Assembly (NCBI GenBank): GCA_011523845.1
Contig: WTFV01000199.1
Coordinates: 56,990 to 120,989, forward strand
DNA length: 64,000 nt
From: Acidobacteriota bacterium
GTDB taxonomy: Bacteria; Acidobacteriota; Vicinamibacteria; Vicinamibacterales; UBA8438
Direction of reading: 5' to 3'
Numbering within the stretch: the first letter of the stretch is position 1; every line of letters begins with the position of its first letter. A model generated the notes under the pieces. It was given only the letters and a program-made list of their open reading frames with translations. It was not told where the DNA came from and did not search any database. Below are positions 1-9,275 of the stretch, one piece after another. The position numbers and the translations under genes were made by a program.

Positions 1-754
1 CAGGCGCAGCGTTGTACGGGCACACGTCCTGGCAGATGTCGCAGCCGTAGACGTGCGTGCCGATGTCCGGCCGTTGCACCTCGGGTATCGGGCCGCGGAG
101 CTCGATGGTCAGATAGGACAGACAGCGCGTCGAATCGAGCACCCACGGCTCCCGCAGCGCGTCGGTCGGGCACGCCTCCAGGCAGAGCGTGCACGTCCCG
201 CACTGATCGAGCTGGGGCGCGTCGGGTTCGAGCGGCAGGCTGGTGACGATCTCCGACAGGAAGAGCCACGAGCCCTGCTCGGGGTGAATCAGACAGGTGT
301 TCTTCCCGATCCACCCGAGCCCGGCGTTCTGCGCGTAGACGCGCTCCTGGATCGGTCCCGTGTCGACGTAGCAGCGGGCCTCGAAGGGCTCGCCGGCCGC
401 CGCGCGCATCCGACCGAGCAGCGCCTCGATACGGCGGCCGAGGACGCCATGGTAGTCCTCCCCCCAGGCGTAGCGCGAGATCAGCGCGGCGTCCGGGTCG
501 TTCACCTCCGTCGAATAAGGACGGTCCGTGTTGTACACCGTGCCCAGCGAGATGACCGAGCGCGCCGACGGCATCACCTCTCGAACGTCGGAGCGCCGCC
601 GCGCCGTCCGCGCCAGGTAGCGCATCTCGCCGGCGTAGCCGCGATCGAGCCACTCGTCGAGGAACCGGAGCTCCGGAAACGCCTCCGCGGGCGCGATGCC
701 GCACAGGTCGAAACCCGCCTCGCGCGCGAACGTCTTGACGTCGTCAGCGGTCAC
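1..754 (-). CDS. queG: Epoxyqueuosine reductase QueG (3' end beyond window)
   Basis: Epoxyqueuosine reductase catalyses the last step of queuosine synthesis on tRNA wobble position 34, reducing epoxyqueuosine with cobalamin and two [4Fe-4S] clusters in the cytoplasm. About 251 residues are visible. They start at a GTG (754-752) preceded by GGTGAGTC and read VTADDVKTFAREAGFDLCGI. The typical family stretch YVDTGPIQERVYAQNAGLGW is present. It is followed by a ferredoxin-type cysteine set CGTCTLCLEACP and the second set GCDICQDVCPYN at the window edge. The C-terminal HEAT-like part lies outside the window. The gene runs in the same direction as the receptor gene upstream of it, about 135 bp away. 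The family call is secure; only the exact start is uncertain. Confidence 0.93.
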   Translation of the reverse strand, partial: MTADDVKTFAREAGFDLCGIAPAEAFPELRFLDEWLDRGYAGEMRYLARTARRRSDVREVMPSARSVISLGTVYNTDRPYSTEVNDPDAALISRYAWGEDYHGVLGRRIEALLGRMRAAAGEPFEARCYVDTGPIQERVYAQNAGLGWIGKNTCLIHPEQGSWLFLSEIVTSLPLEPDAPQLDQCGTCTLCLEACPTDALREPWVLDSTRCLSYLTIELRGPIPEVQRPDIGTHVYGCDICQDVCPYNAAP

Positions 755-889
755 GACTCACCTTCCCGCGGCGGGCTCGCCCTCACGAAGCCGACGCTCG
801 ATTCAGGGTCGCCACCGGGGCCGGCTCTCCTGCTGGGACACTCACCCAGGTTTCATCCATGCGCGGGTCCGGCCCTGCCGGGGGAAAAC

Positions 890-3800
890 TCAGAACACGA
901 ACCGCAGCCCGAACTGCATCTCCCGCGCGTTCAGCGCACTGAAGATGCGCCCGAAGTTCGGCGACCCGAAGAAGCGGTTCGGCAGATCGAAGTTGGCCCG
1001 GTTGAGGAGGTTGAAGATCTCCCAGCGGAACTCCAGCCGGCTGCCGTCGGCCATGAGCCAGTTCTTGGCGAGCGACATGTCGACGTTGAAATAGCCGGGG
1101 GCGAAGACCGGGTTGCGCGGGGCGCTGCCGTACGTGAAAGGAGCCTGCAGGCTGAACGCGTCCGTATCGAACCAGCGTTCCGGCGTCCGCTGGCTCCGCG
1201 GCAGATTCGGGTCGCCGGCGAGGTTCGGGCGCTGCGCCGGGCCGGCGCCGATGTTGGCGATGTCGTCGGTCACGTTCACCGTGAACGGCGCGCCGGACTG
1301 CGCGGTAACGATGCCGTTCACGCGCCAGTTGCCGAACAGGGCCTCCCGCGCGCCGCCGGCGCCAGCCGCGAACGGCAACTCGTACGTTGCGCTCCCGACG
1401 AACTGGTGGCGGTGATCGAAGCTCGACAGCGCCACCTCGCCCGGGAAGATGTCGCGCACATCCTGCGGCACGTTCGCCTCGAAGGCCGTGGCGCCCGGGC
1501 TCGACGCGTCGTCCTCCGAGCGCGACAGCGTGTAGGCGAGGTCGAACGCCAGGCCCTCGCGGATGCGGCGGACCGTCTTGACCGTGACCGCGTGATAGAT
1601 CGACTCGCCGTCGAACCGGATGGCGCGGATGCCCGCGAGCTGCGGCACGGGGCGGCGCGCGCTGATCGGCCCGGGGCCGGGGATCGGCACGTTGCGGATG
1701 GTCGAGTTGTCGGCGCCGATCGTGTACGACCCCATGTAGAAGAGCTCGAGCATCTGGCTCGGCCCCAGCTCCGTCTGCAGGCCGCCGCTCCAGGTCTGCG
1801 TATACTCCACGAAGTAGTCGTAGTCCATGATCGAGCCGCCGATGCTCCCCGTCGCATCCGACGCCAGGATCGTCCGCGTGTCGGCCGCCGGCACGAATTG
1901 GCCTGCCGGCACGTCCACCTGCTTCAGCAGGAAGAACGGCAGGTTGCGGGCGAAAGCGGTCTGCACGCTGTAGGCCCACTGGTTCAGGAAGACGCCGTAG
2001 CCCCCCCGCACCACGGTTCGACCGCTGTCGTCCGGCTGCCAGGCAAGACCGAAGCGCGGCGCGAGCCGCACCTTGCTCGGCCGGAGCAGGCTCCGGTCCC
2101 AACCCGCCTCCGCCGACGTGACCCAGGGAATCGGGATGAGCGGCAGCAACTCCTCGGCCGCCGGCGAGATGTTCCCCGCGTCGTCGCTGGCAATCACGTA
2201 GCGCCCGCCGGGTACCGACAGGTCGATCGTCGACAGCCGATTGTCGACGTCGCGCATGTGCTGATTGAGCTCGTAGCGCAACCCGAAGTTCATCGTCAGG
2301 CCGTCGCGTACCCGCCAGTCGTCCTGGGCGAACAGGTGCACCCAGTTCGTGCGGGCGTCTTCGTCGCCGCGGCCGCCGATGCCGGCGCGGGCGGAGACCG
2401 GATAGCCCAGCAGGAAGTCGGCGAACGGGTTGCCGCTGAAACGACCCGTGTAGACGAAACGGCCCCGCGGCGTGTCCGGGTTCTCCGGCCGGAACCGGAG
2501 GTGGAACCAGTAGCCGCCGAATTTCAGGTGGTGGGAGCCCCGGTCGATCAGCACGTTCTGATACAGCTCGAAATGCTCGTTGTTCCGGTAGACGAAGCTG
2601 GTGGGGTCGCCCATCGGGCTGTACAGCCCGGCAGTGTTTATCTGCGGATAACCGACATCGCGCGGGTCGCGCGTCACGCCGGCGATGCCGGCCGGGCCGG
2701 CGAAGTCGACGCCCCGGTTCAGGCTCGCCTGCCCGCCGTCCACCCGCATCCAGCCGAACCGGGTCTCGCTCAGGAACGTCGTTCCGATCGGCCGCGCCCA
2801 GCTCAGCGCGAGGTTGCGCGTGCGTGTCGTGAGCGTGCGCCCGAATCCCGGGATGAGCGACTCCTGCTGCACGCTGGTACCGAAAGGCTGCAGATCCTCG
2901 GCGTCGAACGTCGAGAAGCGCGCGAAGAACTGATCCGCGCGCCCGAAGCGGTGATCGATGCGTGCGCTGAACTGATTGATGTCCGACTCGGACTGCTCGA
3001 CCGACGTCAGGTTCTGCACCTCGCCGCCGCCGTTCGGCAGGGGCACTGCCCCGAGAAACGCGTTGGCGACCGGGTCGATCCTGTCGGCCGGAATCCGGTT
3101 GCCCGGAAAGTACGTGCCGCAGGCGCCGGTCGCCGGATCGCGGGTCAGTGGATCGCAAACCGGCGCCTGGCCCGAGAAGTCGCCGCCGCGGACGGGCGAC
3201 GACGGCACCGAGAAGGTCCTGGTCAGCGACCGCGCCGTCCGCTGCCCTTCGAAGCTGACGAAGCCGAAGGTCCGGTCGGCCACGAGCGGGCCGCCGAAGC
3301 TGCCGCCGAACTGGCGCTGATCGAGCGGCGGCACCGGTTCGTCGGGCGGGTCGAAGTAGTTGTGCGCGTCGAACCGCCCGTCGCGGAGGAACGCGAAGGC
3401 GCTGCCGTGCACCTGGTTGCCGCCCGACTTGGTGGCGACGTTGATCAGCGCCGACGCCTTGCCGCCGAACTCCGGCGGGTACATCGACTTCTGGATCTTG
3501 AACTCCTGGATGGAGTCGACCGACGGGTTGATCACCAGGTTGTTGAACAGCTCGTCGGTCACCTTGACGCCGTCGAGCAGGTAGATGTTGTGGCCGGCGC
3601 GCTGGCCGCCGACGTTCGGCAGCGGTCCTGCCTGCTGCAGCGCCGCGCCGCGCGTCCCGCCGGGCGGGATCACCACCGCGTCGCTCAGTTGCGCGAGTTG
3701 CAGAAACTGCCGCCCGTTCAGCGGAATCTGCTCCACCTCGCGCGTATCGATGATGTCGCTGATCTCCGCCGTCGTCGACTGCAGCAGCGGCGCGGCCGCG

Positions 3801-4174
3801 CTCACCGTCACCTCTTCGGTGAGCTGTCCCAGGTCGAGCTGGAACGCCAAATCGAGGGTGCGGCCCAGGTCGAGGAAGATGCCGGTGCGGACGACGCGGC
3901 GGAAGCCGGGCAGCTCGGCGGTGAGGGTCCACTCACCGATGGGCAGCGACGCCATGTAGAACCGCCCGTCGCTGCCGGTCACCCGTTCGACCGAGAATCC
4001 GCTCTCGGCATGCGTCGCGGCCACCGTCGCACCGGGCAGGACACCGCCCGACTCGTCGCGTACGACGCCCTCCAGCGTGCCGGTGTTCGCCTGCCCCGCG
4101 GCCGTGGCAGCGCTGGCCGCCAACAGCCAGAGCACCGCCAGCACCTGCCCACCTGCTGTCGCGGTTGTGCGCAT
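890..4174 (-). CDS. TonB-dependent receptor with carboxypeptidase-regulatory N-domain
   Basis: Outer-membrane TonB-dependent receptor of the large type common in Acidobacteriota; the ligand is unknown. The start at 4174 is chosen over an upstream in-frame one because GGAGGAG lies about ten bases before this ATG and a signal peptide follows at once (residues 1-27, ending SAATAAGQ). The order is signal peptide, a CarboxypepD_reg-like beta-sandwich at about 30-125 (TLEGVVRDESGGVLPGATV), a plug domain at about 150-260 (NIYLLDGVKVTDE), then a long beta-barrel to residue 1094. The protein ends in a C-terminal phenylalanine (FGLRFVF), typical of BAM-inserted barrels. Many GDFSG and YELN-type segments are as in Oar-like receptors. 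No SusD-like partner is nearby. The upstream neighbour lpxB ends 76 bp away on the same strand. Confidence 0.92.
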   Translation of the reverse strand: MRTTATAGGQVLAVLWLLAASAATAAGQANTGTLEGVVRDESGGVLPGATVAATHAESGFSVERVTGSDGRFYMASLPIGEWTLTAELPGFRRVVRTGIFLDLGRTLDLAFQLDLGQLTEEVTVSAAAPLLQSTTAEISDIIDTREVEQIPLNGRQFLQLAQLSDAVVIPPGGTRGAALQQAGPLPNVGGQRAGHNIYLLDGVKVTDELFNNLVINPSVDSIQEFKIQKSMYPPEFGGKASALINVATKSGGNQVHGSAFAFLRDGRFDAHNYFDPPDEPVPPLDQRQFGGSFGGPLVADRTFGFVSFEGQRTARSLTRTFSVPSSPVRGGDFSGQAPVCDPLTRDPATGACGTYFPGNRIPADRIDPVANAFLGAVPLPNGGGEVQNLTSVEQSESDINQFSARIDHRFGRADQFFARFSTFDAEDLQPFGTSVQQESLIPGFGRTLTTRTRNLALSWARPIGTTFLSETRFGWMRVDGGQASLNRGVDFAGPAGIAGVTRDPRDVGYPQINTAGLYSPMGDPTSFVYRNNEHFELYQNVLIDRGSHHLKFGGYWFHLRFRPENPDTPRGRFVYTGRFSGNPFADFLLGYPVSARAGIGGRGDEDARTNWVHLFAQDDWRVRDGLTMNFGLRYELNQHMRDVDNRLSTIDLSVPGGRYVIASDDAGNISPAAEELLPLIPIPWVTSAEAGWDRSLLRPSKVRLAPRFGLAWQPDDSGRTVVRGGYGVFLNQWAYSVQTAFARNLPFFLLKQVDVPAGQFVPAADTRTILASDATGSIGGSIMDYDYFVEYTQTWSGGLQTELGPSQMLELFYMGSYTIGADNSTIRNVPIPGPGPISARRPVPQLAGIRAIRFDGESIYHAVTVKTVRRIREGLAFDLAYTLSRSEDDASSPGATAFEANVPQDVRDIFPGEVALSSFDHRHQFVGSATYELPFAAGAGGAREALFGNWRVNGIVTAQSGAPFTVNVTDDIANIGAGPAQRPNLAGDPNLPRSQRTPERWFDTDAFSLQAPFTYGSAPRNPVFAPGYFNVDMSLAKNWLMADGSRLEFRWEIFNLLNRANFDLPNRFFGSPNFGRIFSALNAREMQFGLRFVF

Positions 4175-4250
4175 CCTCAGGTCACTCCTCCGCTCGCCGA
4201 CACACCTGTCCGCCCGGGACGCCCGCCCGCTGTGCCGGGCAGGCGGTAGA

Positions 4251-5435
4251 TCATTGTAGCGACTCGCCGCCAACGGCGGCGTCCCGGTCGGAGACGCCCC
4301 GCCGGGACACCATCGTCAGGATCCGCGCCGCCGCGCGCCGACTCGCCCCGGGCTCCCCGAGCCGCTGTCGCACGCGACCGAGCGCCGCGCGGGTCCGCTC
4401 GGCAGTCCGCGCATCCGTGAGGAACGCGACCACCTCGTCCGCCACCGCGTCCGGGGTGAACGCATCCTGAAGCAGCTCCGGGACGACCCGCTCGCCCGCA
4501 ATGAGGTTGGCCATGCCCGCGTGCCGCACGTGTGAGAACGTCTTGACGATGCGGTAGGTCAGCGCCGACAGCCTGTAGACGATGACCATCGGCCGCCGGT
4601 GAATGGCGGTCTGGACGGTTGCCGTTCCGGAGGCCGTGACCACTGTGTCCGCGGCGGCGAGGACGTCGTCCGTACGGCCCTCGACCACCGCCGCTACGCC
4701 GGAGGCCACGAGGGAGCGGACCGGCGCCAGCAGCGCGTCGTCCAGGTTGGGGGCGCGAGCCACGACGAACTGCGTCGACGGGACCCGCGCCCGGACGAGA
4801 TCCGCCGCACGCGCGACGTCCGGCAGGATCGCCCGCAGCTCGTTCGGGCGGCTGCCGGGCAGCAGCGCCACGGTGGGCGCCGCCGGGTCGAGCCCCAGCG
4901 AGTGCAGGAAGGGCGCCCGAGCTTCCGTCGGGGCCGACAGCTCCAGCAACGGGTGACCCACGAACTCGACGGGAACGCCCGCTTCGCGGTACAACGGTTC
5001 CTCGAACGGGAAGATCACCAGTGCGAGGTCGACGAGGCGGCGCATCTGTTGGATTCGCCCCCGCCGCCACGCCCAGAGCTGCGGCCCGATGTAGTACACG
5101 ACCGGGATCCCGAGCCGTCGCACCGCGGCCGCCACCCGGAAGTTGATCTCCGGAAAGTCGACAGCGACGAAGACGTCCGGCCGCTCAGCCCGCGCGCGCG
5201 CCACCATCTCCCGATACACCGCGATGGAGCGGGGCACCACCGCGAGGGCCTCCGAGAGCCCGGTCGCAGCCAGCCCCCGGTAGTGGGCGACGAGCTCGGC
5301 GCCGCTGTCACGCAGGCGGTCGCCGCCCAGCCCGACCACGCGCGTGGCCGGGTCGAGAGCGCTCAGGGCGGCAGCCAGAGCACCCGCGTAGAGGTCGCCC
5401 GACGGCTCCCCGCACGAGATGAGAACCCTGGGCAA
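4251..5435 (-). CDS. lpxB: Lipid-A-disaccharide synthase
   Basis: LpxB (glycosyltransferase family 19) joins UDP-2,3-diacylglucosamine and lipid X to form the lipid A disaccharide at the inner face of the cytoplasmic membrane, so the organism makes lipopolysaccharide. At 394 residues it is close to the usual 380-390. The N-terminal signature VLISCGEPSGDLYAGAL is diagnostic, followed by FVAVDFPEINFRVAAAVRR, YYIGPQLWAWRRGRI and, in the nucleotide-binding half, LLPGSRPNEL. It lies 21 bp downstream of the M16 peptidase gene on the same strand, so the two are probably co-transcribed. No other lpx gene is in view, so lpxB is separated here from the usual lpxD-fabZ-lpxA cluster. Confidence 0.97.
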   Translation of the reverse strand: MPRVLISCGEPSGDLYAGALAAALSALDPATRVVGLGGDRLRDSGAELVAHYRGLAATGLSEALAVVPRSIAVYREMVARARAERPDVFVAVDFPEINFRVAAAVRRLGIPVVYYIGPQLWAWRRGRIQQMRRLVDLALVIFPFEEPLYREAGVPVEFVGHPLLELSAPTEARAPFLHSLGLDPAAPTVALLPGSRPNELRAILPDVARAADLVRARVPSTQFVVARAPNLDDALLAPVRSLVASGVAAVVEGRTDDVLAAADTVVTASGTATVQTAIHRRPMVIVYRLSALTYRIVKTFSHVRHAGMANLIAGERVVPELLQDAFTPDAVADEVVAFLTDARTAERTRAALGRVRQRLGEPGASRRAAARILTMVSRRGVSDRDAAVGGESLQ

Positions 5436-5456
5436 CTGGTCCAGCGCCGGCCGCGC

Positions 5457-6950
5457 CTACCGGCGGAAGCGGGAGGGGCGGCGCAGATCGGCGGCCGTCA
5501 GATCGAGCTCCGACAGCGGAATCACCTCGATCCGGTCGAACCCGACGCCGGGCAGGTCGCGCAGGAACACCGAAGCGTCCCCCACCAGCACCATCGACAG
5601 GTTGGCCGGCCGCAGCCAGGCCTGGGCCACGCGCTCGATGTCGCGCACGTTGACCGCGTTGATCCGCTCCGGGAAGTACTCGATCTCGTCCACGTCCAGA
5701 CCGTAGAGAATCGCTTCGAGGACCTGCGCGGCGATGGCGTTCGGCGTCTCTATGGTGATCGGGAAGCTGCCGGCCAGGTAGTCCTGCGCGCTTCGCAACT
5801 CCCGCTCGCGCACGCGCTCGCGCCGCAACCGGGCGATCTCGTCCACGGTCAGCCGCAGCGCCTCGGCGGTGGCGGCCGACCGCGTATCGGTCTTGGCCAT
5901 GAAGTCGCCCGCGATCTGACGCCCCGCGATGTCGGCGGACGCGGCGTAGGTCAGCGAACGCGCGGTACGGAGCACGCTCCCGAGCCGGTTGCCCCCTTCT
6001 CCGCCGAGGATCTTGATCGCGACGTCGAACGCCATGAAGTCCGGGTGCGCACGCGGCAGGGCGACGTGGCCGGCGTGTATGACCGTCTGCACGGCCCCCG
6101 GCCTGTTGATGACGACGAGTCGTCGGGTGGGCCGCGGGATGTTGTCGGCGGTCACTGCCGGCGGCGGCGGGCCCGGCCGCCAGTCGCCGAGCGCGCGCTC
6201 CACCCCGGCGAACGCCTCTTCCGCCGTGACATCCCCGACGACGGCCAGCACGGCGTTGTTGGGAAGGTAGTGCGTGCGATGGAACGCCACCAGGTCGCCC
6301 CGCGTGATCGTGCGGATCGACCGCGGCGTGCCGGCCTGCGGCAGGCCGTAGGGGTGAAACCCGTAGACCAGGCGGTTGAAGACCACGCTGGCGACGTACG
6401 CCGGATCGTCGTAGCTGACCTGCAGGCCCGACAGCACCTGGTTGCGCTGCCGCTCAATCTCCGCCGGCGCGAAGGCCGGCCGCCGCGCCACGTCGGCGAG
6501 CAGGTCGAGCGCGAAGTCGAAGCTGTCCTTCATCACCAGGACGTCGATGAACCCGAGGTCGCGGGCCGTACCGACGCTCAGCGCGCCGCCGATGCTGTCG
6601 ATGGCGCCGGCGATCTCCTGGGCGGAGCGCGTGGTCGTCCCCTGGTCGAGAAGCTGCCCCACGAGCGAAGCGACGCCCGGCTGACCGGGCGGATCGGTCG
6701 CGGCGCCGGCGCGCAGGATCATCCGCACGTTGACCGCGGGCTGCTCGTGGTGCCCGACGTAGACGACCTGCAGACCGTTGTCCAGGGAGCGGATCTGGTA
6801 CTCCGGAAAATCGACGTGGCGTCTGAGCAGCGGCGGCGGCGGCTGCTCGCTCGGCCAGTCGACTCGTTGCGCGGCCGCCGGGGATGCGACCGCCAAGCCG
6901 GTCACGAGCGCCGCCAGCGCACCGATCCGCGACACACGCGGCGTTTGCAT
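5457..6950 (-). CDS. M16-family peptidase homologue, apparently non-catalytic partner
   Basis: A 497-residue exported protein of the M16 (pitrilysin/processing-peptidase) family. Residues 1-26 form a signal peptide (LAALVTGLAVASPAAAQ), so it acts outside the cytoplasm. It has the family fold: an N-terminal strand IRSLDNGLQVVYVGHHEQPA, the mid-domain block HRTHYLPNNAVLAVVGDV, and a C-terminal half with LRTARSLTYAASADI. The zinc motif HxxEH expected after the first strands is replaced by VASLVGQL, so both metal-binding histidines and the catalytic Glu are absent. It therefore probably forms a heterodimer with the catalytic M16 protein encoded 14 bp upstream, as in mitochondrial-processing-peptidase-like pairs. 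That role is inference from the family. Confidence 0.9.
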   Translation of the reverse strand: MQTPRVSRIGALAALVTGLAVASPAAAQRVDWPSEQPPPPLLRRHVDFPEYQIRSLDNGLQVVYVGHHEQPAVNVRMILRAGAATDPPGQPGVASLVGQLLDQGTTTRSAQEIAGAIDSIGGALSVGTARDLGFIDVLVMKDSFDFALDLLADVARRPAFAPAEIERQRNQVLSGLQVSYDDPAYVASVVFNRLVYGFHPYGLPQAGTPRSIRTITRGDLVAFHRTHYLPNNAVLAVVGDVTAEEAFAGVERALGDWRPGPPPPAVTADNIPRPTRRLVVINRPGAVQTVIHAGHVALPRAHPDFMAFDVAIKILGGEGGNRLGSVLRTARSLTYAASADIAGRQIAGDFMAKTDTRSAATAEALRLTVDEIARLRRERVRERELRSAQDYLAGSFPITIETPNAIAAQVLEAILYGLDVDEIEYFPERINAVNVRDIERVAQAWLRPANLSMVLVGDASVFLRDLPGVGFDRIEVIPLSELDLTAADLRRPSRFRR

Positions 6951-6964
6951 TGCAGTCCCTCCGG

Positions 6965-8353
6965 TCACTGTCCCGTCCGCCGCGAGCCCCGCGGCAGGAT
7001 CGTCAGCACCAGTCGGTTGTCGTCGCGCAGGTAGGTCTGCGCAACCCGTTGCACGTCCTCCCGCGAGACGTTCATGAAGATGTCGAACTCGGCATCGGCC
7101 GTCGTGATGTCGTCGTGGATCACCTGTGCGTGGGCGAGGTGCATCCCCTTCTGCTCGATGCTGATGCGCCCGATCACGTAGTCGCGGGCGAACTGGTTCT
7201 TGGCCCGCTGCAACTCGCCGTCGGCCGGCGGCGCGGCCTTGGCCCGGTCGAGCTCGGCGATCAGGGCTGCCGCCACCTGCTCCGGCGTCCGCGACGGCTG
7301 GACGAGGGCCACCGCGTAGAAGAGATTGGGATCCTCGATGATCACGCCCTGGCCGAAGGCCGAGACCGCCACCTGCTGCTCGTAGACCAGACTGCGGTGA
7401 ATCCGGGCGCTCTGGCCGTCCGACAGGATCTTCGACAGGATGTGCAGCGGATAGGCGTCCGGGTGCCCGTCGTAGGTGATCGGATGCGCCACGACCACCG
7501 CGGGCAGCGGCCAGTTGTCGGCCTCGACGGTCAGCCGGCGGCTTTCGGTCACCTCCGGCTCGCGCGGCAGGTTGCGCGGCACCGGCTTCTTCGCCTTCGG
7601 CACGCGGCCGAAGTAGTGCTCGACCATCTGCAGCGCGTAGTCGCTCTCGAAATCTCCGACGATGGTCAGCGTGGCGTTCTCCGGCACGTAGTAGGTATCG
7701 AAGAAATCCTGCACGTCCTCGATCGAGGCGGCCTCGATATCCTCCATGGAGCCGATGGTCTGGTGCTTGTACGGATGCGTGGTGAACGCCTCGTCGTACA
7801 GAATCTCGGACAGCAGGCCGAACGGCTCGTTCTCGTACCGCCAGCGCCGCTCCTCCTTGACCACCTCGCGCTCGGAATCGAGCGTCCGCTGGCTGATGCG
7901 GAGCGTCGCCATCCGATCCGCCTCCAGCCAGAGCACGAGCGGCAGGTACTGCGCCGGCACGGTCTGGAAGAAGACCGTCACGTCCTCGGTCGTATAGGCG
8001 TTGCCCTCGCCGCCCACGCTCGAGATCATCGACAGATGCTCGTCGGAACGCACGTTGTGCGACCCCTTGAACATCAGGTGCTCGAACAGGTGGGCGAAGC
8101 CGGTGCGGCCCGCGGGCTCGTTCTTCGACCCGACGTGGTACCACATCTGGACGTTCACGATCGGCGTGGAGTGATCCTCGGAAAGGATCACCGTCAGGCC
8201 GTTGTCCAGCGTGGTGATGCGGTAGTCGAACTTCGGCGGCCGCACCGCCGCGTCGACGGGCGCAACGGCGGCCGAAGCCAATCCGAAGACCACCGCGATG
8301 AGGAGCCCGCGGCGAAACGCCGCGCACCGGGACGCACGATGGGTGGATCGCAT
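6965..8353 (-). CDS. Zinc-dependent M16 peptidase, catalytic subunit
   Basis: A 462-residue exported M16 metallopeptidase. The N-terminus up to about residue 36 is a basic stretch followed by a hydrophobic signal (GLLIAVVFGLASAAVAP). The inverted zinc motif HLFEH occurs in AHLFEHLMFKGSHNV at about 88-92, with the downstream glutamate in EREVVKEERRWRYE, so the active site looks complete. The C-terminal M16 domain has SARIHRSLVYEQQVAVSAFG and ends at LPRGSRRTGQ. It is the first gene of a tight run: the inactive M16 partner starts 14 bp downstream and lpxB follows. The substrate cannot be read from the sequence. Related pairs in Gram-negatives degrade periplasmic peptides. Confidence 0.94.
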   Translation of the reverse strand: MRSTHRASRCAAFRRGLLIAVVFGLASAAVAPVDAAVRPPKFDYRITTLDNGLTVILSEDHSTPIVNVQMWYHVGSKNEPAGRTGFAHLFEHLMFKGSHNVRSDEHLSMISSVGGEGNAYTTEDVTVFFQTVPAQYLPLVLWLEADRMATLRISQRTLDSEREVVKEERRWRYENEPFGLLSEILYDEAFTTHPYKHQTIGSMEDIEAASIEDVQDFFDTYYVPENATLTIVGDFESDYALQMVEHYFGRVPKAKKPVPRNLPREPEVTESRRLTVEADNWPLPAVVVAHPITYDGHPDAYPLHILSKILSDGQSARIHRSLVYEQQVAVSAFGQGVIIEDPNLFYAVALVQPSRTPEQVAAALIAELDRAKAAPPADGELQRAKNQFARDYVIGRISIEQKGMHLAHAQVIHDDITTADAEFDIFMNVSREDVQRVAQTYLRDDNRLVLTILPRGSRRTGQ

Positions 8354-8382
8354 GCCGCGATTATGCCACAGCGCCGCCGCCG

Positions 8383-9195
8383 TCAGTCGACGACGAAACG
8401 GAACACCAGACGGGTCCAGCGGATCGGGCGCAGCACGAAGATATCGGGGTCTATGCGCCGCTCGCGGCCAACCAGGATCTCCCCGGCGCCGGCGGCGCCG
8501 CGGAACCGGAGCCCGAGGTGCACGGAACCGCCGTAGAGGTACTCGCGCCCGAACATGCTCTCGTCGGTCACCGCCGCCGAGCCGTCGAGCTCGCCAACCA
8601 CGGAGATGCGTTCGGTGAGCGGGCGGAGCACCCGAAGGGAGGCATTGGCCTCCTGCCCGTAGTCGACCTCCGAGCTGGTGACGGTCCCGAGCCAGCGCCC
8701 CATGATCTCGATGTCGAACGTCCCCAGTTGCAGCCGGTCTCCGTAGGAGAGCCCGAGCATGTTCCAGGAAGGCGCACCGGGATGCTCGCGATCCGCGCGG
8801 TGGCGCGAGACGTGATGGAAGGTGACGCCGAGCTCGCCCCGCGGCAGGCGGGCGAAGACGGAGAGATCCATCGTGTAGTTCGTCTGCGTCGGATCGATGG
8901 CCCGGCGCTCGTCGCCGACGCCCGTTTCCAGGTTGAAGAACACGCTGCCGCGCGCAAGGAGAAGGTCGAACACGTCCATGTCGACCCCGACGTCGGAGTC
9001 CCATCCGAACTGCGCCTCGCCTGTGCCCCGCAGGCTCGCACCCTGCGTGTGGACGTGATAGCGGGTCAGGAAACCGAGCGCGCGGTCGGCCGTCTGCGCC
9101 GGTCGCGGACCGCCGATGACCTGGGCGTCGGCCTCGGACGCCGTCCCGGCCAGCAGGGAAAGCGGCAGCAGCAGCGCGACGACCGCGGGGCGCAT
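8383..9195 (-). CDS. Predicted outer-membrane beta-barrel protein, function unknown
   Basis: A 270-residue protein with a clear signal peptide (residues 1-22, ALLLPLSLLAGTASEADAQ) followed by alternating short amphipathic strands and many aromatic-ended segments such as RGELGVTFHHVSRHR and LYGGSVHLGLRFRG. It ends RLVFRFVVD. This pattern fits a small outer-membrane barrel, but no named family was recognised. The start is set at the ATG just before the signal peptide; an open frame continues upstream without such features. It sits on the same strand as the M16 pair, 29 bp upstream of it. Confidence 0.65.
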   Translation of the reverse strand: MRPAVVALLLPLSLLAGTASEADAQVIGGPRPAQTADRALGFLTRYHVHTQGASLRGTGEAQFGWDSDVGVDMDVFDLLLARGSVFFNLETGVGDERRAIDPTQTNYTMDLSVFARLPRGELGVTFHHVSRHRADREHPGAPSWNMLGLSYGDRLQLGTFDIEIMGRWLGTVTSSEVDYGQEANASLRVLRPLTERISVVGELDGSAAVTDESMFGREYLYGGSVHLGLRFRGAAGAGEILVGRERRIDPDIFVLRPIRWTRLVFRFVVD

Positions 9196-9275
9196 CACAC
9201 CGGCCGCAGTCAGGCGCGACCCGCGAGAGGAGACAGGGTCGGCGAGGATGCCCGACCGCGCTCGTCTCGTCGTCC

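Noticed and set aside
53..4249. A 1,398-codon open frame on the plus strand opposite the TonB-dependent receptor
   Set aside because: It has the Arg/Pro/Ala-rich composition of a GC-rich antisense shadow, no domain, and overlaps both queG and the receptor gene, which have clear family motifs. The same applies to the long open frames antisense to act, bat and hsd genes.
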